Of a stretch of DNA of 64,000 nucleotides, positions 28,009-36,935 are shown one piece after another. Source of the DNA: Opitutaceae bacterium (lineage in GTDB: Bacteria > Verrucomicrobiota > Verrucomicrobiia > Opitutales > Opitutaceae). Numbering within the stretch: the stretch's first letter is position 1; every line of letters begins with the position of its first letter. The notes beneath the pieces were generated by a model, which ran no database searches, was not told the origin of the DNA, and saw nothing but the letters and a program-made list of their open reading frames with translations. The position numbers and the translations under genes were made by a program. The DNA lies in assembly GCA_028284235.1 (NCBI GenBank), contig JANQSC010000051.1, positions 124,001 to 188,000 on the forward strand, given 5' to 3'.

Positions 28009-28888
28009 CCAGGCCACAGAGTGTTTTACTACGGTTGCGACAACGCGACCTGGGTACTACGAGCGGCTAGACTCGCGACTTTTTGACTACGATACCTACG
28101 CTCTTGAAGTACAGCCGGGACTCACGCTCAGGGGCCCGGGCCCTAAAGAGTATCATCCCGGCGAATACATTTGTTGTCTTGGGGCGGCGCAGACCTACGG
28201 GAGATTTGTCAGGAAACCGTTCCCCGCATTGCTGCGAGAGCGCATCGGACTGGACGTAGCCAACTTGGGATTGCCGGGATCGGGCCCCCAGGCGTTTCTA
28301 GATCGGCCCAAGCTGCTCGGATTTGTCAACCAAAGTCGCTTGGCCGTGGTGCAAGTCCTGTCGGCGCGTTCCGCGTCGAATCGCTACTTCGCAAGTCGCG
28401 GGTTCAGCAATGGACAGCGGCGATCCGACGGTGAGACGATTTCGGCGATGCAGGCGTTCGACGAGATATTCGAGGCGTGCTCAAGCGATGAGATTGAAGC
28501 GATTGTCGAGGAGACGCAGAGAGATTGGATGGACGGGTTTCGCGCCTTGCTCGACGAGATAGCGGTTCCGACTCTCCTGCTTTTCTTTGGCGACCGACCC
28601 GCGGAGCGGACGCTCGACTTTTCGACGCGCGGGCGGTTGTTCGGCAGCTACCCGCAACTCGTGACGTCTGCGATGGTGGATACGCTTGCTCGCGAGTCGG
28701 ATCGGTTCGTCGAAGTGGTTTCCAATCGGGGAATGCCGCAGGTTGTGCTTGGCGGTGACGGCTCCCCGGCGGAGGTTCGCGTCGCTGGCAGATTGGTGAA
28801 CGAGAATAGATATTACCCTTCGCCTGAAATGCATGAGGATGCCGCCGAGCTACTTGTACCCGCTCTTGAAGAAATGCTAAATGCTTAG
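27998..28888 (+). CDS. DUF6473-like protein
   Basis: 296 aa. Pattern LTLRGPGPKE, YICCLGAAQTYGRFVRKPFP and VANLGLPGSGPQAFL resembles DUF6473 proteins known mainly from Alphaproteobacteria, where they sit beside sulfotransferase genes; this assignment is from memory of the motif, not a search. A GDSL/SGNH-like fold is possible but no catalytic triad is certain. It is overlapped at both ends by the radical SAM gene and a sulfotransferase gene, so the three form one translational unit. Confidence 0.6.
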   Translation: MASSQATECFTTVATTRPGYYERLDSRLFDYDTYALEVQPGLTLRGPGPKEYHPGEYICCLGAAQTYGRFVRKPFPALLRERIGLDVANLGLPGSGPQAFLDRPKLLGFVNQSRLAVVQVLSARSASNRYFASRGFSNGQRRSDGETISAMQAFDEIFEACSSDEIEAIVEETQRDWMDGFRALLDEIAVPTLLLFFGDRPAERTLDFSTRGRLFGSYPQLVTSAMVDTLARESDRFVEVVSNRGMPQVVLGGDGSPAEVRVAGRLVNENRYYPSPEMHEDAAELLVPALEEMLNA

Positions 28889-29582
28889 TCGCGAACCGAA
28901 ACAGACGCATATTTTTCTTCATATCGAGAAAACCGCTGGGAGAAGCGTGAATCAAATGCTCGAGAACCGATTCGATCCGGAGCGAACGGTTCATCTCTAC
29001 CCGCATCCAATCGGTGAGAATGTCTTTGACGCCTTGCTTAGAATGCGGCGCGGGCTTTCGCTCGTGATGGGGCACGTGGATTTCGGGATCCACGAGCAAT
29101 TCGCGATTGAGCGGCCAAGGTATTTCACGTTTGTCCGGAATCCGGTGGAACGGGTTATCTCGGAGTTTCACTACTTCAAGAAGCGCAACGCGGAACTGCC
29201 GAGGGAAAAGTGGCGGAAGAAAAACGAGATTGTCGATGCCTGCTCTACGGTTGAGGAGTTCGTGTTGTCGCCCGCTCGTATTCGAAATCCAATTGCATCT
29301 CGGGTTTGCGGCAAGATGTTTGGAAAGTCGGTTGCGTTCGAAAATGCTAGGTCAAACGTCGAGAATTGGTTTTCGTTCATAGGGGTGACCGAGAGAATGT
29401 CGGATTCGCTTCGAGCGATGAGCGGCGCATTGGGTGTGGAGTTCAAAGATGCGCCTCACGTAAACCGGACTAGTCGTTCGGACTGCAGTGAGCTTGATCG
29501 AGAGCGTATCGAAGAATCGATGAGGGAGTCCGACAAGATTGACTTTGAGTTTTATCAATGGTGTGTCGCCGCTTTGGGATGA
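28881..29582 (+). CDS. Sulfotransferase family 2-like protein
   Basis: 233-aa PAPS-dependent sulfotransferase type. The 5'-phosphosulfate loop is HIEKTAGRSVNQML (residues 13-26) and the 3'-phosphate loop is YFTFVRNPVERVISEFHYF. Cytoplasmic, acting on a carbohydrate or lipid carrier before export, by inference. Last gene of the plus-strand operon; converges on glf with a gap of 30 nt. Confidence 0.82.
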   Translation: MLSREPKQTHIFLHIEKTAGRSVNQMLENRFDPERTVHLYPHPIGENVFDALLRMRRGLSLVMGHVDFGIHEQFAIERPRYFTFVRNPVERVISEFHYFKKRNAELPREKWRKKNEIVDACSTVEEFVLSPARIRNPIASRVCGKMFGKSVAFENARSNVENWFSFIGVTERMSDSLRAMSGALGVEFKDAPHVNRTSRSDCSELDRERIEESMRESDKIDFEFYQWCVAALG

Positions 29583-29612
29583 ACGACGTTCGTTTTGAGG
29601 GGGCACCCCGCA

Positions 29613-30728
29613 TCATTTCCATGATTGGGCAAGCGTTTGGACCGATCGTAGCGCGGAGCCGATAACTTGGTGCATGTCGTAGTAGCGAAAGTCCCCGAGG
29701 CGCCCTCCCGCCGTGATGGGGAGGCCCAATTGATCCAATTGTTCGATGTAGGCTCTGTGTTTTGAACGACTTATAGCCGTTTCGATTGGGTAGTATTCAG
29801 TTTTCCCTGCCGACCAGTCTTCTGGGTACTCGTAGGTTATTAGTGAGGCTGGCTTGCTGAAGTCTCCATTGAAATGCTTGTGTTCGATCACGCGGGTGTA
29901 GGGCACGGACTCGTCGGTTTCATTGATTTGAGATACTCCTTGAAAGTCGGCTACTTTCTCGACGACCGAATTGAATCGCAAAGACCTGTACTCGAGAGTG
30001 CCGGACTCGTAGTTGAAGAGCGCGTCAACGGGACCTGAGTAGATTACATGGTCATATCTGTTGATCCAGTAGTCCCTCTCCTGTAGAAAGTCCGTATTGA
30101 GATCGACTGGAATCCCCTCGAGCAGTCGCTCAAAAATAGACGTGTATCCGTTTTTGGGTATGCCCTGAAATCGATCGTCGAAATAGTTGTCGTTGTCGTT
30201 TAGTCGAACTGGGATTCGCTTGATTATGCTCGGAGGCAATTCTCTTGGGTCTTTCTTCCACTGCTTGATGGTGTATCCGCGGATGAGTCGCTCATAGATA
30301 TCCGGACCGATCTCGCTGAGGCACCAGTCTTCCAGGTTGTCGGGCGATTCGATTTTGTGTCTGACAGATTCCAGCTTGCGACGCGCTTGTTCTGGAGTGG
30401 AGACCCCGTATATTTGCTGGAAGGTTCTTAGGTTGACGGGAAGGGAATACAAAACGCCCTTATAGCGGGCCTTGGGGCGATGCACGTAGGGGGTCCACTC
30501 TGTGAAGCGACTGATGTAGTCCCAGATTTTCTTTGAGTTTGTATGAAAAATATGGGGACCGTAGACGTGTTCATGGCAGCCGCATTCAAGCTTCGGTCGA
30601 GTATAGCAATTTCCTGCGATGTGCACCCGTTTTTCAATTACATGGACGGAATGCCCTAAATCGAAGAGTTCTCTTGCGCAGACGGCGCCATAGAAACCGG
30701 CTCCTACAACTAGTATTGACTTTGGCAT
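29613..30728 (-). CDS. glf: UDP-galactopyranose mutase
   Basis: 371-aa flavoenzyme interconverting UDP-galactopyranose and UDP-galactofuranose. FAD-binding N terminus SILVVGAGFYGAVCARELF, then the family motifs HIAGNCYTRP, HVYGPHIFHTNSKKIWDYI and GYTIKQWKKDPRELPPSII, and a C-terminal GRLGDFRYYDMHQVI. Normal length. It implies galactofuranose residues in the surface glycan made by this locus. On the opposite strand to its neighbours and with a 264-bp upstream gap shared with the GT8-like gene. Confidence 0.95.
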   Translation of the reverse strand: MPKSILVVGAGFYGAVCARELFDLGHSVHVIEKRVHIAGNCYTRPKLECGCHEHVYGPHIFHTNSKKIWDYISRFTEWTPYVHRPKARYKGVLYSLPVNLRTFQQIYGVSTPEQARRKLESVRHKIESPDNLEDWCLSEIGPDIYERLIRGYTIKQWKKDPRELPPSIIKRIPVRLNDNDNYFDDRFQGIPKNGYTSIFERLLEGIPVDLNTDFLQERDYWINRYDHVIYSGPVDALFNYESGTLEYRSLRFNSVVEKVADFQGVSQINETDESVPYTRVIEHKHFNGDFSKPASLITYEYPEDWSAGKTEYYPIETAISRSKHRAYIEQLDQLGLPITAGGRLGDFRYYDMHQVIGSALRSVQTLAQSWK

Positions 30729-30992
30729 TCCGTTACTCTCGGAGAGAAGCGTGGCTTTGATTTGTTCTCTCGCTCGATGTGAGGGTTTCGATTGATCTTA
30801 TTCGAGACAAGAAGATTCGGAGCAGATTGTGATTCCGGCGATGAACGACTAGCGAATTCATTCTACAGTTAGTTTGGTTGATTGTCTGGCGGTTTTACTG
30901 CGACATCGAAGCGACACGATTCGTCAGTCCAAGCTTGCTTTCACGTTCGACCTCGCTTGCCATTTGGTTCTTGCGAATATCAGAGAACTGCA

Positions 30993-32660
30993 ATGAGCGA
31001 AAACACTCCATCCTTTGATCCCAGTCGCTGTGTCGTGGCGTTCAATTGCAACGACGGCCAGGTAGCCCAGGCCTCTCTCCTGATCAAGACGTTGCGGAAT
31101 GAAGAAATGGGGCGTTACAACGGCCGTATCCTGGCAATAACGACGTCGCTTTCCGATGAGTCGAAATCCTGGTTTGCGTCGCAAGGCGTCGAGGTGTTCG
31201 AAAAGCCGCTAGATTTTCTGGACGATTGGAAGGGTCGTGAATTCGCTGCAAACACCCTGTTTTTTGAACACGAGCGGGGTGAAATGGGCAAGTCTTGGCG
31301 ACGGGTGAAGGCCCACTATTCGTCGGTTGGCGGTGGCTCTCCAATGGACGGGCTGATAAAAGACGCGATGGCGTTAAGCTCTGAATTCGATAGCGAGTTT
31401 CTTTTTGAACAGTTCAAGAACAAGCGTTTTAGCAAGCTCAACGTTATTCCGGCGTTGGAGTCGCTCAGGGGTGAAGTCGACTGGGTGTTGTTCTGCGATA
31501 CGGACATTGTTTACCAGCGCCCGGTGGACTGTCTTTTTGATTCGATTCCAGAAGGAGCGATATCGGGCGAATTCGAAGTTGTGGGGATAAATCCAGGAAT
31601 GGCATTGTACGCGAAAGACGCTCGATACAACGAGCTGTTTGGCGGAGACGCAGGTTCAGATATCAATTTGGGTGAGGAATTGAACATTGGCGTGCTGGCC
31701 GGTCGCTTGCGAGACATGGTGGATGTTTGGGTCGAGGCGAAGTCGCTGATGTTGGATGAACGGTACCTGCCTTTGTATCGAAGCAATTGGCACGAGCAAG
31801 ATTTTTTCAGGCTGTTGAGAGTAAAACGACCTCAACGGTTTGGACGATTTCCTGAGAATCACGTATATCATGCTTGTGGATACGCGAGTTCTTTTGTTGA
31901 GCAGCGAGAGCCGATGCGTTTTGGAGTTTCCTTTGCGGACACTATTCCAGTAGCGATGCACTTTGCGGGGGGCGTTTGGAGGCAATTTGAGAATATTCGC
32001 GGGATTTACCTGGCCGCGGTTGAAGAGCTGTACGTGAACGCGGGAGTCAGTACAACGAGAGACAAGCGGGTCTATGCGTCCGCGTTCGAAATGTCCGATA
32101 CGGGTTGTTTGACCTCGTTCGTCAGGAATAGATGCGCGGGATTGGAGAAGGCGAAGTTCGTCGAGTTGGGAGCGTGTTTCGGCTCTACCTCGATCAAAAT
32201 TGAATCGGCTATCGGAGAAATGGCGGATACAAGTTTTGATATAGTCGACGGCTGCGTCTACAACAATGACTGGGAAGGCCGTCTTTTCCGCTCTGGAGAA
32301 TACAAGCTTGTCCATGTTCCGTTGTTCGGGATGCCGCAGCTTGAAATCATTGAACGCTATTTGGGCGCAGAGCCCCGGTACCGGTTGTACCTGCAGAGTA
32401 AATCGGAGAAGTACAAACCAAGGGAGGCAGTCGATTTCGCTCTATTGAATCGGATGGCCCATCCCTTGGAAGTTCCAAAGGACGTGGAGAGAGTATGGGG
32501 TTCCCTGAAATCAGGAGGATGGTTGATCTTGCGGAGATTCACGGCATGCCCGAACGAGGCTCGAGTGGCAGCGGCGAGAGCATTGGATGCGGTAAGGTCG
32601 GAGATTGACGAGCTCCATGTTTCTATGATTGGGGATTTTCTCGCGATTCGAAAAGTGTAG
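30993..32660 (+). CDS. GT8-like glycosyltransferase with methyltransferase-like C-terminal domain
   Basis: 555 aa. Residues 10-310 look like a GT-A nucleotide-sugar transferase with the metal-binding D169-T-D171 in LFCDTDIVYQRPVD. Residues 385-555 resemble a class I SAM-methyltransferase fold: FVELGACFGSTSIKIE (motif I position), FDIVDG, DFALLNRMAHPLEV and LKSGGWLILRRF; the glycine-rich motif is poor, so it may be inactive. ATG 30993 is used; an upstream ATG at 30882 lacks support. First gene of a tight operon: the stop is 2 nt before the small membrane protein. Confidence 0.65.
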   Translation: MSENTPSFDPSRCVVAFNCNDGQVAQASLLIKTLRNEEMGRYNGRILAITTSLSDESKSWFASQGVEVFEKPLDFLDDWKGREFAANTLFFEHERGEMGKSWRRVKAHYSSVGGGSPMDGLIKDAMALSSEFDSEFLFEQFKNKRFSKLNVIPALESLRGEVDWVLFCDTDIVYQRPVDCLFDSIPEGAISGEFEVVGINPGMALYAKDARYNELFGGDAGSDINLGEELNIGVLAGRLRDMVDVWVEAKSLMLDERYLPLYRSNWHEQDFFRLLRVKRPQRFGRFPENHVYHACGYASSFVEQREPMRFGVSFADTIPVAMHFAGGVWRQFENIRGIYLAAVEELYVNAGVSTTRDKRVYASAFEMSDTGCLTSFVRNRCAGLEKAKFVELGACFGSTSIKIESAIGEMADTSFDIVDGCVYNNDWEGRLFRSGEYKLVHVPLFGMPQLEIIERYLGAEPRYRLYLQSKSEKYKPREAVDFALLNRMAHPLEVPKDVERVWGSLKSGGWLILRRFTACPNEARVAAARALDAVRSEIDELHVSMIGDFLAIRKV

Positions 32661-32662
32661 TT

Positions 32663-32989
32663 ATGGCGGAGATGGATGAGGCTTCTCGACTGTTTTGGCA
32701 ATCCAGTGTTGTTGCGGTCGTATTGCTCTCAGTCTTTTGCATCTATCTCCGTCGCCTCGAAACGAGCAAGCGCGCGCGTTTGATCGCGGTTGTAAACGGG
32801 GTATTGTTGGGCGCGATGCCTCTGGTTGCCGTGGCGCACATTTCCTTGTTGATGTTTGGTCCGTCCGAGATTCCGTTTTGGGCTGAACTTAGGGCTATCG
32901 AATCGGTCTCGTTTCCCGCCTACTTGCTCGTGCTGGGTATTCATATTTTTATGAATTTCGGTTACTACACGGCTGAAGATGGCAAGTAG
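32663..32989 (+). CDS. Small membrane protein, 3 TM, paralog of 34441-34761
   Basis: 108 aa, three hydrophobic helices (about 14-28, 43-66, 85-103). It shares a NG-LLGA block and the C-terminal pattern S-V-x2-P-x-Y-x3-V-x3-HI-x2-N-x2-YY-x4-GK with the protein encoded right after the GMC gene. Two histidines in helices (VAHI and GIHI) could bind haem or quinone, which is speculation. Overlaps the GMC oxidoreductase start by 11 nt. Confidence 0.7.
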   Translation: MAEMDEASRLFWQSSVVAVVLLSVFCIYLRRLETSKRARLIAVVNGVLLGAMPLVAVAHISLLMFGPSEIPFWAELRAIESVSFPAYLLVLGIHIFMNFGYYTAEDGK

Positions 32990-34448
32990 GAAAACACAGT
33001 ATTTGATAGTTGGGGGAGGAGTCGCGGGGCTCTCGCTAGCAGACAAGCTTTCGAAAGGAGGTCGCGAAGCGATAGTGCTGGAAGCGGGAAGTTCGAGGCC
33101 GGTTGGCGACTGGCGGAGGCTGGATTGGTACGAGGACGACCGGGATCGACTGGAGGTCGTTTCGAACTACAAGTACAATACCAAGTTGCTGCGAGTAAAA
33201 GCTCTCGGAGGGAGTGTCGAGGCTTGGGAGGGGTATGTTCCTCGGTGGAACAAGAATGACTTTCAGCAGAACTCGTTGTTCGGCGTCGGAAAAGACTGGC
33301 CGTTTGGATTTGACGAATTGGAGCCCTATTATTGCGAGGCGGAGAAGTACCTGGGCGTTGCTGGAGGCGAACTGAACCCGAAAGACGAAGCTCGTTCGAT
33401 GCCGTATCCACTTCCCCCATTCGAGTGGACTGACTATGAAAGGGAAGTTGCGAGTCGGACAAGAGGAATGGGTCTGGAATGGCATCATGTGCCGCAGGCG
33501 AGGAACTCGCTGCCTTATGGCCGCCGGAGTAGCTGCAATGGTATCGGGGAGTGCAATATGTGCCCGATTCAAGCGCGCTGGACTCCCCGGGCGACACTGG
33601 TTCCGCGACTTCTGGCGAATCCGCGGGTTGAGATCTGGTCCGAGTCCAGTTGTTGCGAGCTGGAAGTCGATGCAACAGGCAATCCTTGCCTTGCGGTTGT
33701 GAAACGGTCTGACGGGAGCGTTTTGACGGTCGAATTTGAGACCCTCGTGCTGGCGGCAGGCGCTATCGAATGCGCGCGTTTGTTGTTGCTAACGCGATTG
33801 AATCTCAAAGGCAGAGAGGGATTTTGGAATAACCCGAATATCGGCAAGGGCTACATGGATCACCCTGTCTTGAGAGTTAAGGCCGATGTGGATTGGAATG
33901 CGGGTCGGTCGAGACAAACGAATATTCTAGCGTCCAGCCACAGTTTTAGGGACTTCGACAAAGAAACCGGCTCTTGGGGGTTTGTCTTGAACTTGAATCG
34001 GAGAATTTTGCCGAAAGCGTGGCTGGCCGCGCATTTTGAAATGCCCGCTGTAACCAGTAATTCCATACGGCTAAGCGATGAGCAGTCGGACCTGTTTGGA
34101 AATCCGATAGCGTCGCTGCGTATCGGCACGGACTACGATGGTTTTTCGGCGACGAAGGCGCGAATCGACACCGTCTTGGGGGAGTTGGCCCGCTCGTTTG
34201 GCGGATCCAATCTGATTCGTGACGAACTGCAGCTGTGGGCGTGCCATCCCATGGGTGGGTGCCCGATCTCGGCTCGGGAAGGTGATGGAGTAGTCGATGC
34301 GAATCTCAAAGTTTGGGGAAGCGACAATCTATACATCCTCTCCAACGGCGTGTTCGCCACAGGGAGCTCAGTCAATCCCACCCTCACCCTTGTTTCACTT
34401 GGGTTCCGATTGGCAGAGCGCTTACTGAAAGGAAACAAGAATGCGTGA
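32979..34448 (+). CDS. GMC-family FAD oxidoreductase
   Basis: 489 aa. FAD Rossmann motif YLIVGGGVAGLSLADKL at 6-22 with acidic end VLEAGSS, a cysteine-rich loop SCNGIGECNMCPIQAR near residues 185-200, and the GMC_oxred_C domain with the catalytic histidine region CHPMGGC and VFATGSSVNPTLTLVSLGFRLAE. GMC enzymes oxidise alcohols or sugars; the loop and membrane neighbours recall membrane-linked sugar/polyol dehydrogenases with an electron acceptor other than oxygen. Genes on both sides overlap it (11 and 8 nt) and encode two related membrane proteins. Confidence 0.85.
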   Translation: MASRKTQYLIVGGGVAGLSLADKLSKGGREAIVLEAGSSRPVGDWRRLDWYEDDRDRLEVVSNYKYNTKLLRVKALGGSVEAWEGYVPRWNKNDFQQNSLFGVGKDWPFGFDELEPYYCEAEKYLGVAGGELNPKDEARSMPYPLPPFEWTDYEREVASRTRGMGLEWHHVPQARNSLPYGRRSSCNGIGECNMCPIQARWTPRATLVPRLLANPRVEIWSESSCCELEVDATGNPCLAVVKRSDGSVLTVEFETLVLAAGAIECARLLLLTRLNLKGREGFWNNPNIGKGYMDHPVLRVKADVDWNAGRSRQTNILASSHSFRDFDKETGSWGFVLNLNRRILPKAWLAAHFEMPAVTSNSIRLSDEQSDLFGNPIASLRIGTDYDGFSATKARIDTVLGELARSFGGSNLIRDELQLWACHPMGGCPISAREGDGVVDANLKVWGSDNLYILSNGVFATGSSVNPTLTLVSLGFRLAERLLKGNKNA

Positions 34449-34761
34449 AACGGTTGTCTGGCTGTTTTTGACGACGACATTGGTTTCAATTGCAGTCATT
34501 GCCAGATTGCGAAGCGAATATTTGGCCAATCCAGATTTTCGGTCGCGGTATCTCTACCGCTTGAATTGCGGTTTGCTAATTGGCGCGATTGCGATGGTAC
34601 TGTTGAGGTATGCGGAGGAACTAGGAGTCGCATTCAACTTTTGGGACAGGTCTGCATTCGTTTATATCCAGTCCGTGTTGGCTCCGATATACGGCGTTCT
34701 CGTCATCGCCCATATTTGGGCAAATAGAGATTACTATCGACCTCGAAATATGGGCAAATGA
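34441..34761 (+). CDS. Small membrane protein, 3 TM, paralog of 32663-32989
   Basis: 106 aa, helices at about 5-22, 42-60 and 78-94; ends HIWANRDYYRPRNMGK, matching HIFMNFGYYTAEDGK of the first copy. Overlaps the GMC stop by 8 nt, so the order 3TM-GMC-3TM is translationally coupled. It is the last gene of the operon starting at 30993. Confidence 0.7.
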   Translation: MRETVVWLFLTTTLVSIAVIARLRSEYLANPDFRSRYLYRLNCGLLIGAIAMVLLRYAEELGVAFNFWDRSAFVYIQSVLAPIYGVLVIAHIWANRDYYRPRNMGK

Positions 34762-34858
34762 AGTGGATACTCGGTTTCGCGCGCGGCGCGAATGAGAGAC
34801 AACGATTGGTCGGCAGCAAACCGATACCGTAATCAGATTTTTGGGTAAAATAACGCCT

Positions 34859-36934
34859 CTAGTCGGTTAGCGACAATTTTTTCAGTATATTTCCTTCAAA
34901 CGAATCCTTCGCGTGATGGGGCCACCAAATTGCCGATACTGAGTCCCAAAGATTCGAATTTGAAGTTGTGGAGTTTTCGAGCTGGCCTATGAGGGTTTCG
35001 CTATCGCTTGATCGACTCATGAATGGATCTGCGAGTAGACGATTGATGAATTCTATACCGCCATTCGCATTGGCGTTTTTAAACTGAGTCATAGCGCCGA
35101 GGGCGAGAGCCCAGAGTTGGTAGTGGAAGTGGGGAAGCGGCCAGGCCTGGTAGACGGAAAGCGCGTCATTCGAGCATTTGGCCAAGTCGTTTTCGGATGT
35201 GGCTTTGTCTATCAAAGCCAATAGAACTGCGCATGGGTTGGTCGTAAGGTTGGGGTCGTCGCGAGAGGATTGGAGAGATTGGTCTAACACTGCGAGCGCC
35301 TTTTCTCGTTTACCGCGGAAGGAGAGTGTCAGCGCGAGTTCGAATGCAGCCATGGTATTCCAGTTGTCGTTGTTGACGGGGGCTGCAAGAGAGGTTTCGA
35401 AAAACAAGCATGCCTGATCATGGTCACCAATCGATCGATACGACACACCCTTTTCAAAAGATAGAAAACACGTTTGGGCGGATGTGGAATGTTGTTCGAA
35501 CTCCGATAGGAGTTTCAAGGCCGATTCCGGCTTGGATTCGTAGTTCAACAACTTCGCTTGCCAAAGTACTCTGGCAAACCCCTCCGCGCCTTCTCCTTTG
35601 TCACGCGAAAGGAGACCGGGGACGCGGTCGGTTTCGCCAATCGTGAAACAGTGTGACGCCCAGCGCGGATAAAACCCTTTATGCGGTTTGCTCTTGGAGT
35701 CCAAGGCCGCGTAAAACTGGCCTGCTCGCTCAAAGCAACGCTGGTTGCCCAGCGCAACTAAGATTGCGTCCACTTTGGCGTCGTATTCGACGTCGGGACG
35801 CTCGATTAGCCATTCGGAGAGCAACAGGAGAAAATCCCTTGGGGGCTTTGCGGGAGAGAGTCTCGTGAGGGCCCGATGGGCGAGGAATACGACATTGGCA
35901 GTACTCGAATTGCTGAGCAAAGATTGGAGAAACTCGAGTACGATTGCAGGTTGGCCGGACTCGGATAAAATGTTCGTGAGCTGAATTTGATCTTGCTCAT
36001 CCGTGATGGTCGAAAATAGTTCTTCGCGTTCTAATTTTGTATTAGAATTGTAATTACGAATGATTGATGGAAGTGCTTTAAAGGCGTTTTGTATTTCCCC
36101 TTTTGATCTAAATTCGTAGCCGGCGAGAGTCCTTCCCGAGGAACTCAATTTGCCCGTGTCGCTTGCCCTTTCAATCCAGTCGGCAAACTCGAATGATTCA
36201 TGCAAAACGGCGAAGATTGTCCAAATTGCGATGCGTTCGGGAGGAAATGACTGGAGAAACTCGACCCAGCGCGACGGTGGGAGTCTGCGCCCACCCGATT
36301 CTCGGTTCCAGTCAATGGGTTCGTTCTGACACGCCGTTCTTACGGGAGAGTCATAGCGTGCGCGGAACAAGGGAGGGGGCTTGGAGCAAAACAGCGCATC
36401 CGCTGGGACGCTCGCTTCTCCATCTTTACTGGAAATGGATCCTTGTGCGTCCGTTTCGCAAGCAGTGTTCCGCGTCCAGAAATTCTCCAACTGTGTGGCG
36501 AATGGGTCGGCGAGGGCGCAGGCGAGCGACTTCGCGGAGATTTCCGATAAATCAGTGGTATTGATGGCGAGCGGCAACTTGAGGTCGAAGCAATGGAGCA
36601 AGTCTTTAAAAGTTGGGTTTGCTTCGACAAGAAGTATCGCGGACCGGATGCTCGAAGGCAAGTTGCCGAGGTAATTTAACGCGACGCTCGTACTCGGCCC
36701 GTAGATCACGGCTCTATCGAAATTAGCCAGGGCAGTGATTGACTGGTCCACAGACTGCTTGCACTGAAGGTCGACGGGACTGTCGGCAGAGTGAATTCCC
36801 AGCGCCGCTGCGACTGCTTTTGGAGGTGGCTGCAAAGCCGGGCCTCGGACGGGTGCATCCATCAAGTGAATGAACACGGTGCCCCGGTTGTTTTGGGGGG
36901 ATAGCGAGTGCGGCGCAAATTGGATCGATCCCAT
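34859..36934 (-). CDS. Large TPR-like protein of unknown function
   Basis: 691 aa if started at the ATG at 36934; the frame continues to 37063 but overlaps the glycosyltransferase gene, so the short form is preferred. N-terminal 250 residues have alternating strands and helices (RAVIYGPSTSVALNYLG, SAILLVEANPTFKDLL) reminiscent of a nucleotide- or sugar-binding fold; residues 330-640 are helical repeats (QACLFFETSLAAPVNNDNW, REKALAVLDQSLQ). No signal peptide. Ends one base from the upstream glycosyltransferase gene, so it belongs to that minus-strand operon. Function unknown. Confidence 0.55.
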   Translation of the reverse strand: MGSIQFAPHSLSPQNNRGTVFIHLMDAPVRGPALQPPPKAVAAALGIHSADSPVDLQCKQSVDQSITALANFDRAVIYGPSTSVALNYLGNLPSSIRSAILLVEANPTFKDLLHCFDLKLPLAINTTDLSEISAKSLACALADPFATQLENFWTRNTACETDAQGSISSKDGEASVPADALFCSKPPPLFRARYDSPVRTACQNEPIDWNRESGGRRLPPSRWVEFLQSFPPERIAIWTIFAVLHESFEFADWIERASDTGKLSSSGRTLAGYEFRSKGEIQNAFKALPSIIRNYNSNTKLEREELFSTITDEQDQIQLTNILSESGQPAIVLEFLQSLLSNSSTANVVFLAHRALTRLSPAKPPRDFLLLLSEWLIERPDVEYDAKVDAILVALGNQRCFERAGQFYAALDSKSKPHKGFYPRWASHCFTIGETDRVPGLLSRDKGEGAEGFARVLWQAKLLNYESKPESALKLLSEFEQHSTSAQTCFLSFEKGVSYRSIGDHDQACLFFETSLAAPVNNDNWNTMAAFELALTLSFRGKREKALAVLDQSLQSSRDDPNLTTNPCAVLLALIDKATSENDLAKCSNDALSVYQAWPLPHFHYQLWALALGAMTQFKNANANGGIEFINRLLADPFMSRSSDSETLIGQLENSTTSNSNLWDSVSAIWWPHHAKDSFEGNILKKLSLTD

Positions 36935-36935
36935 T

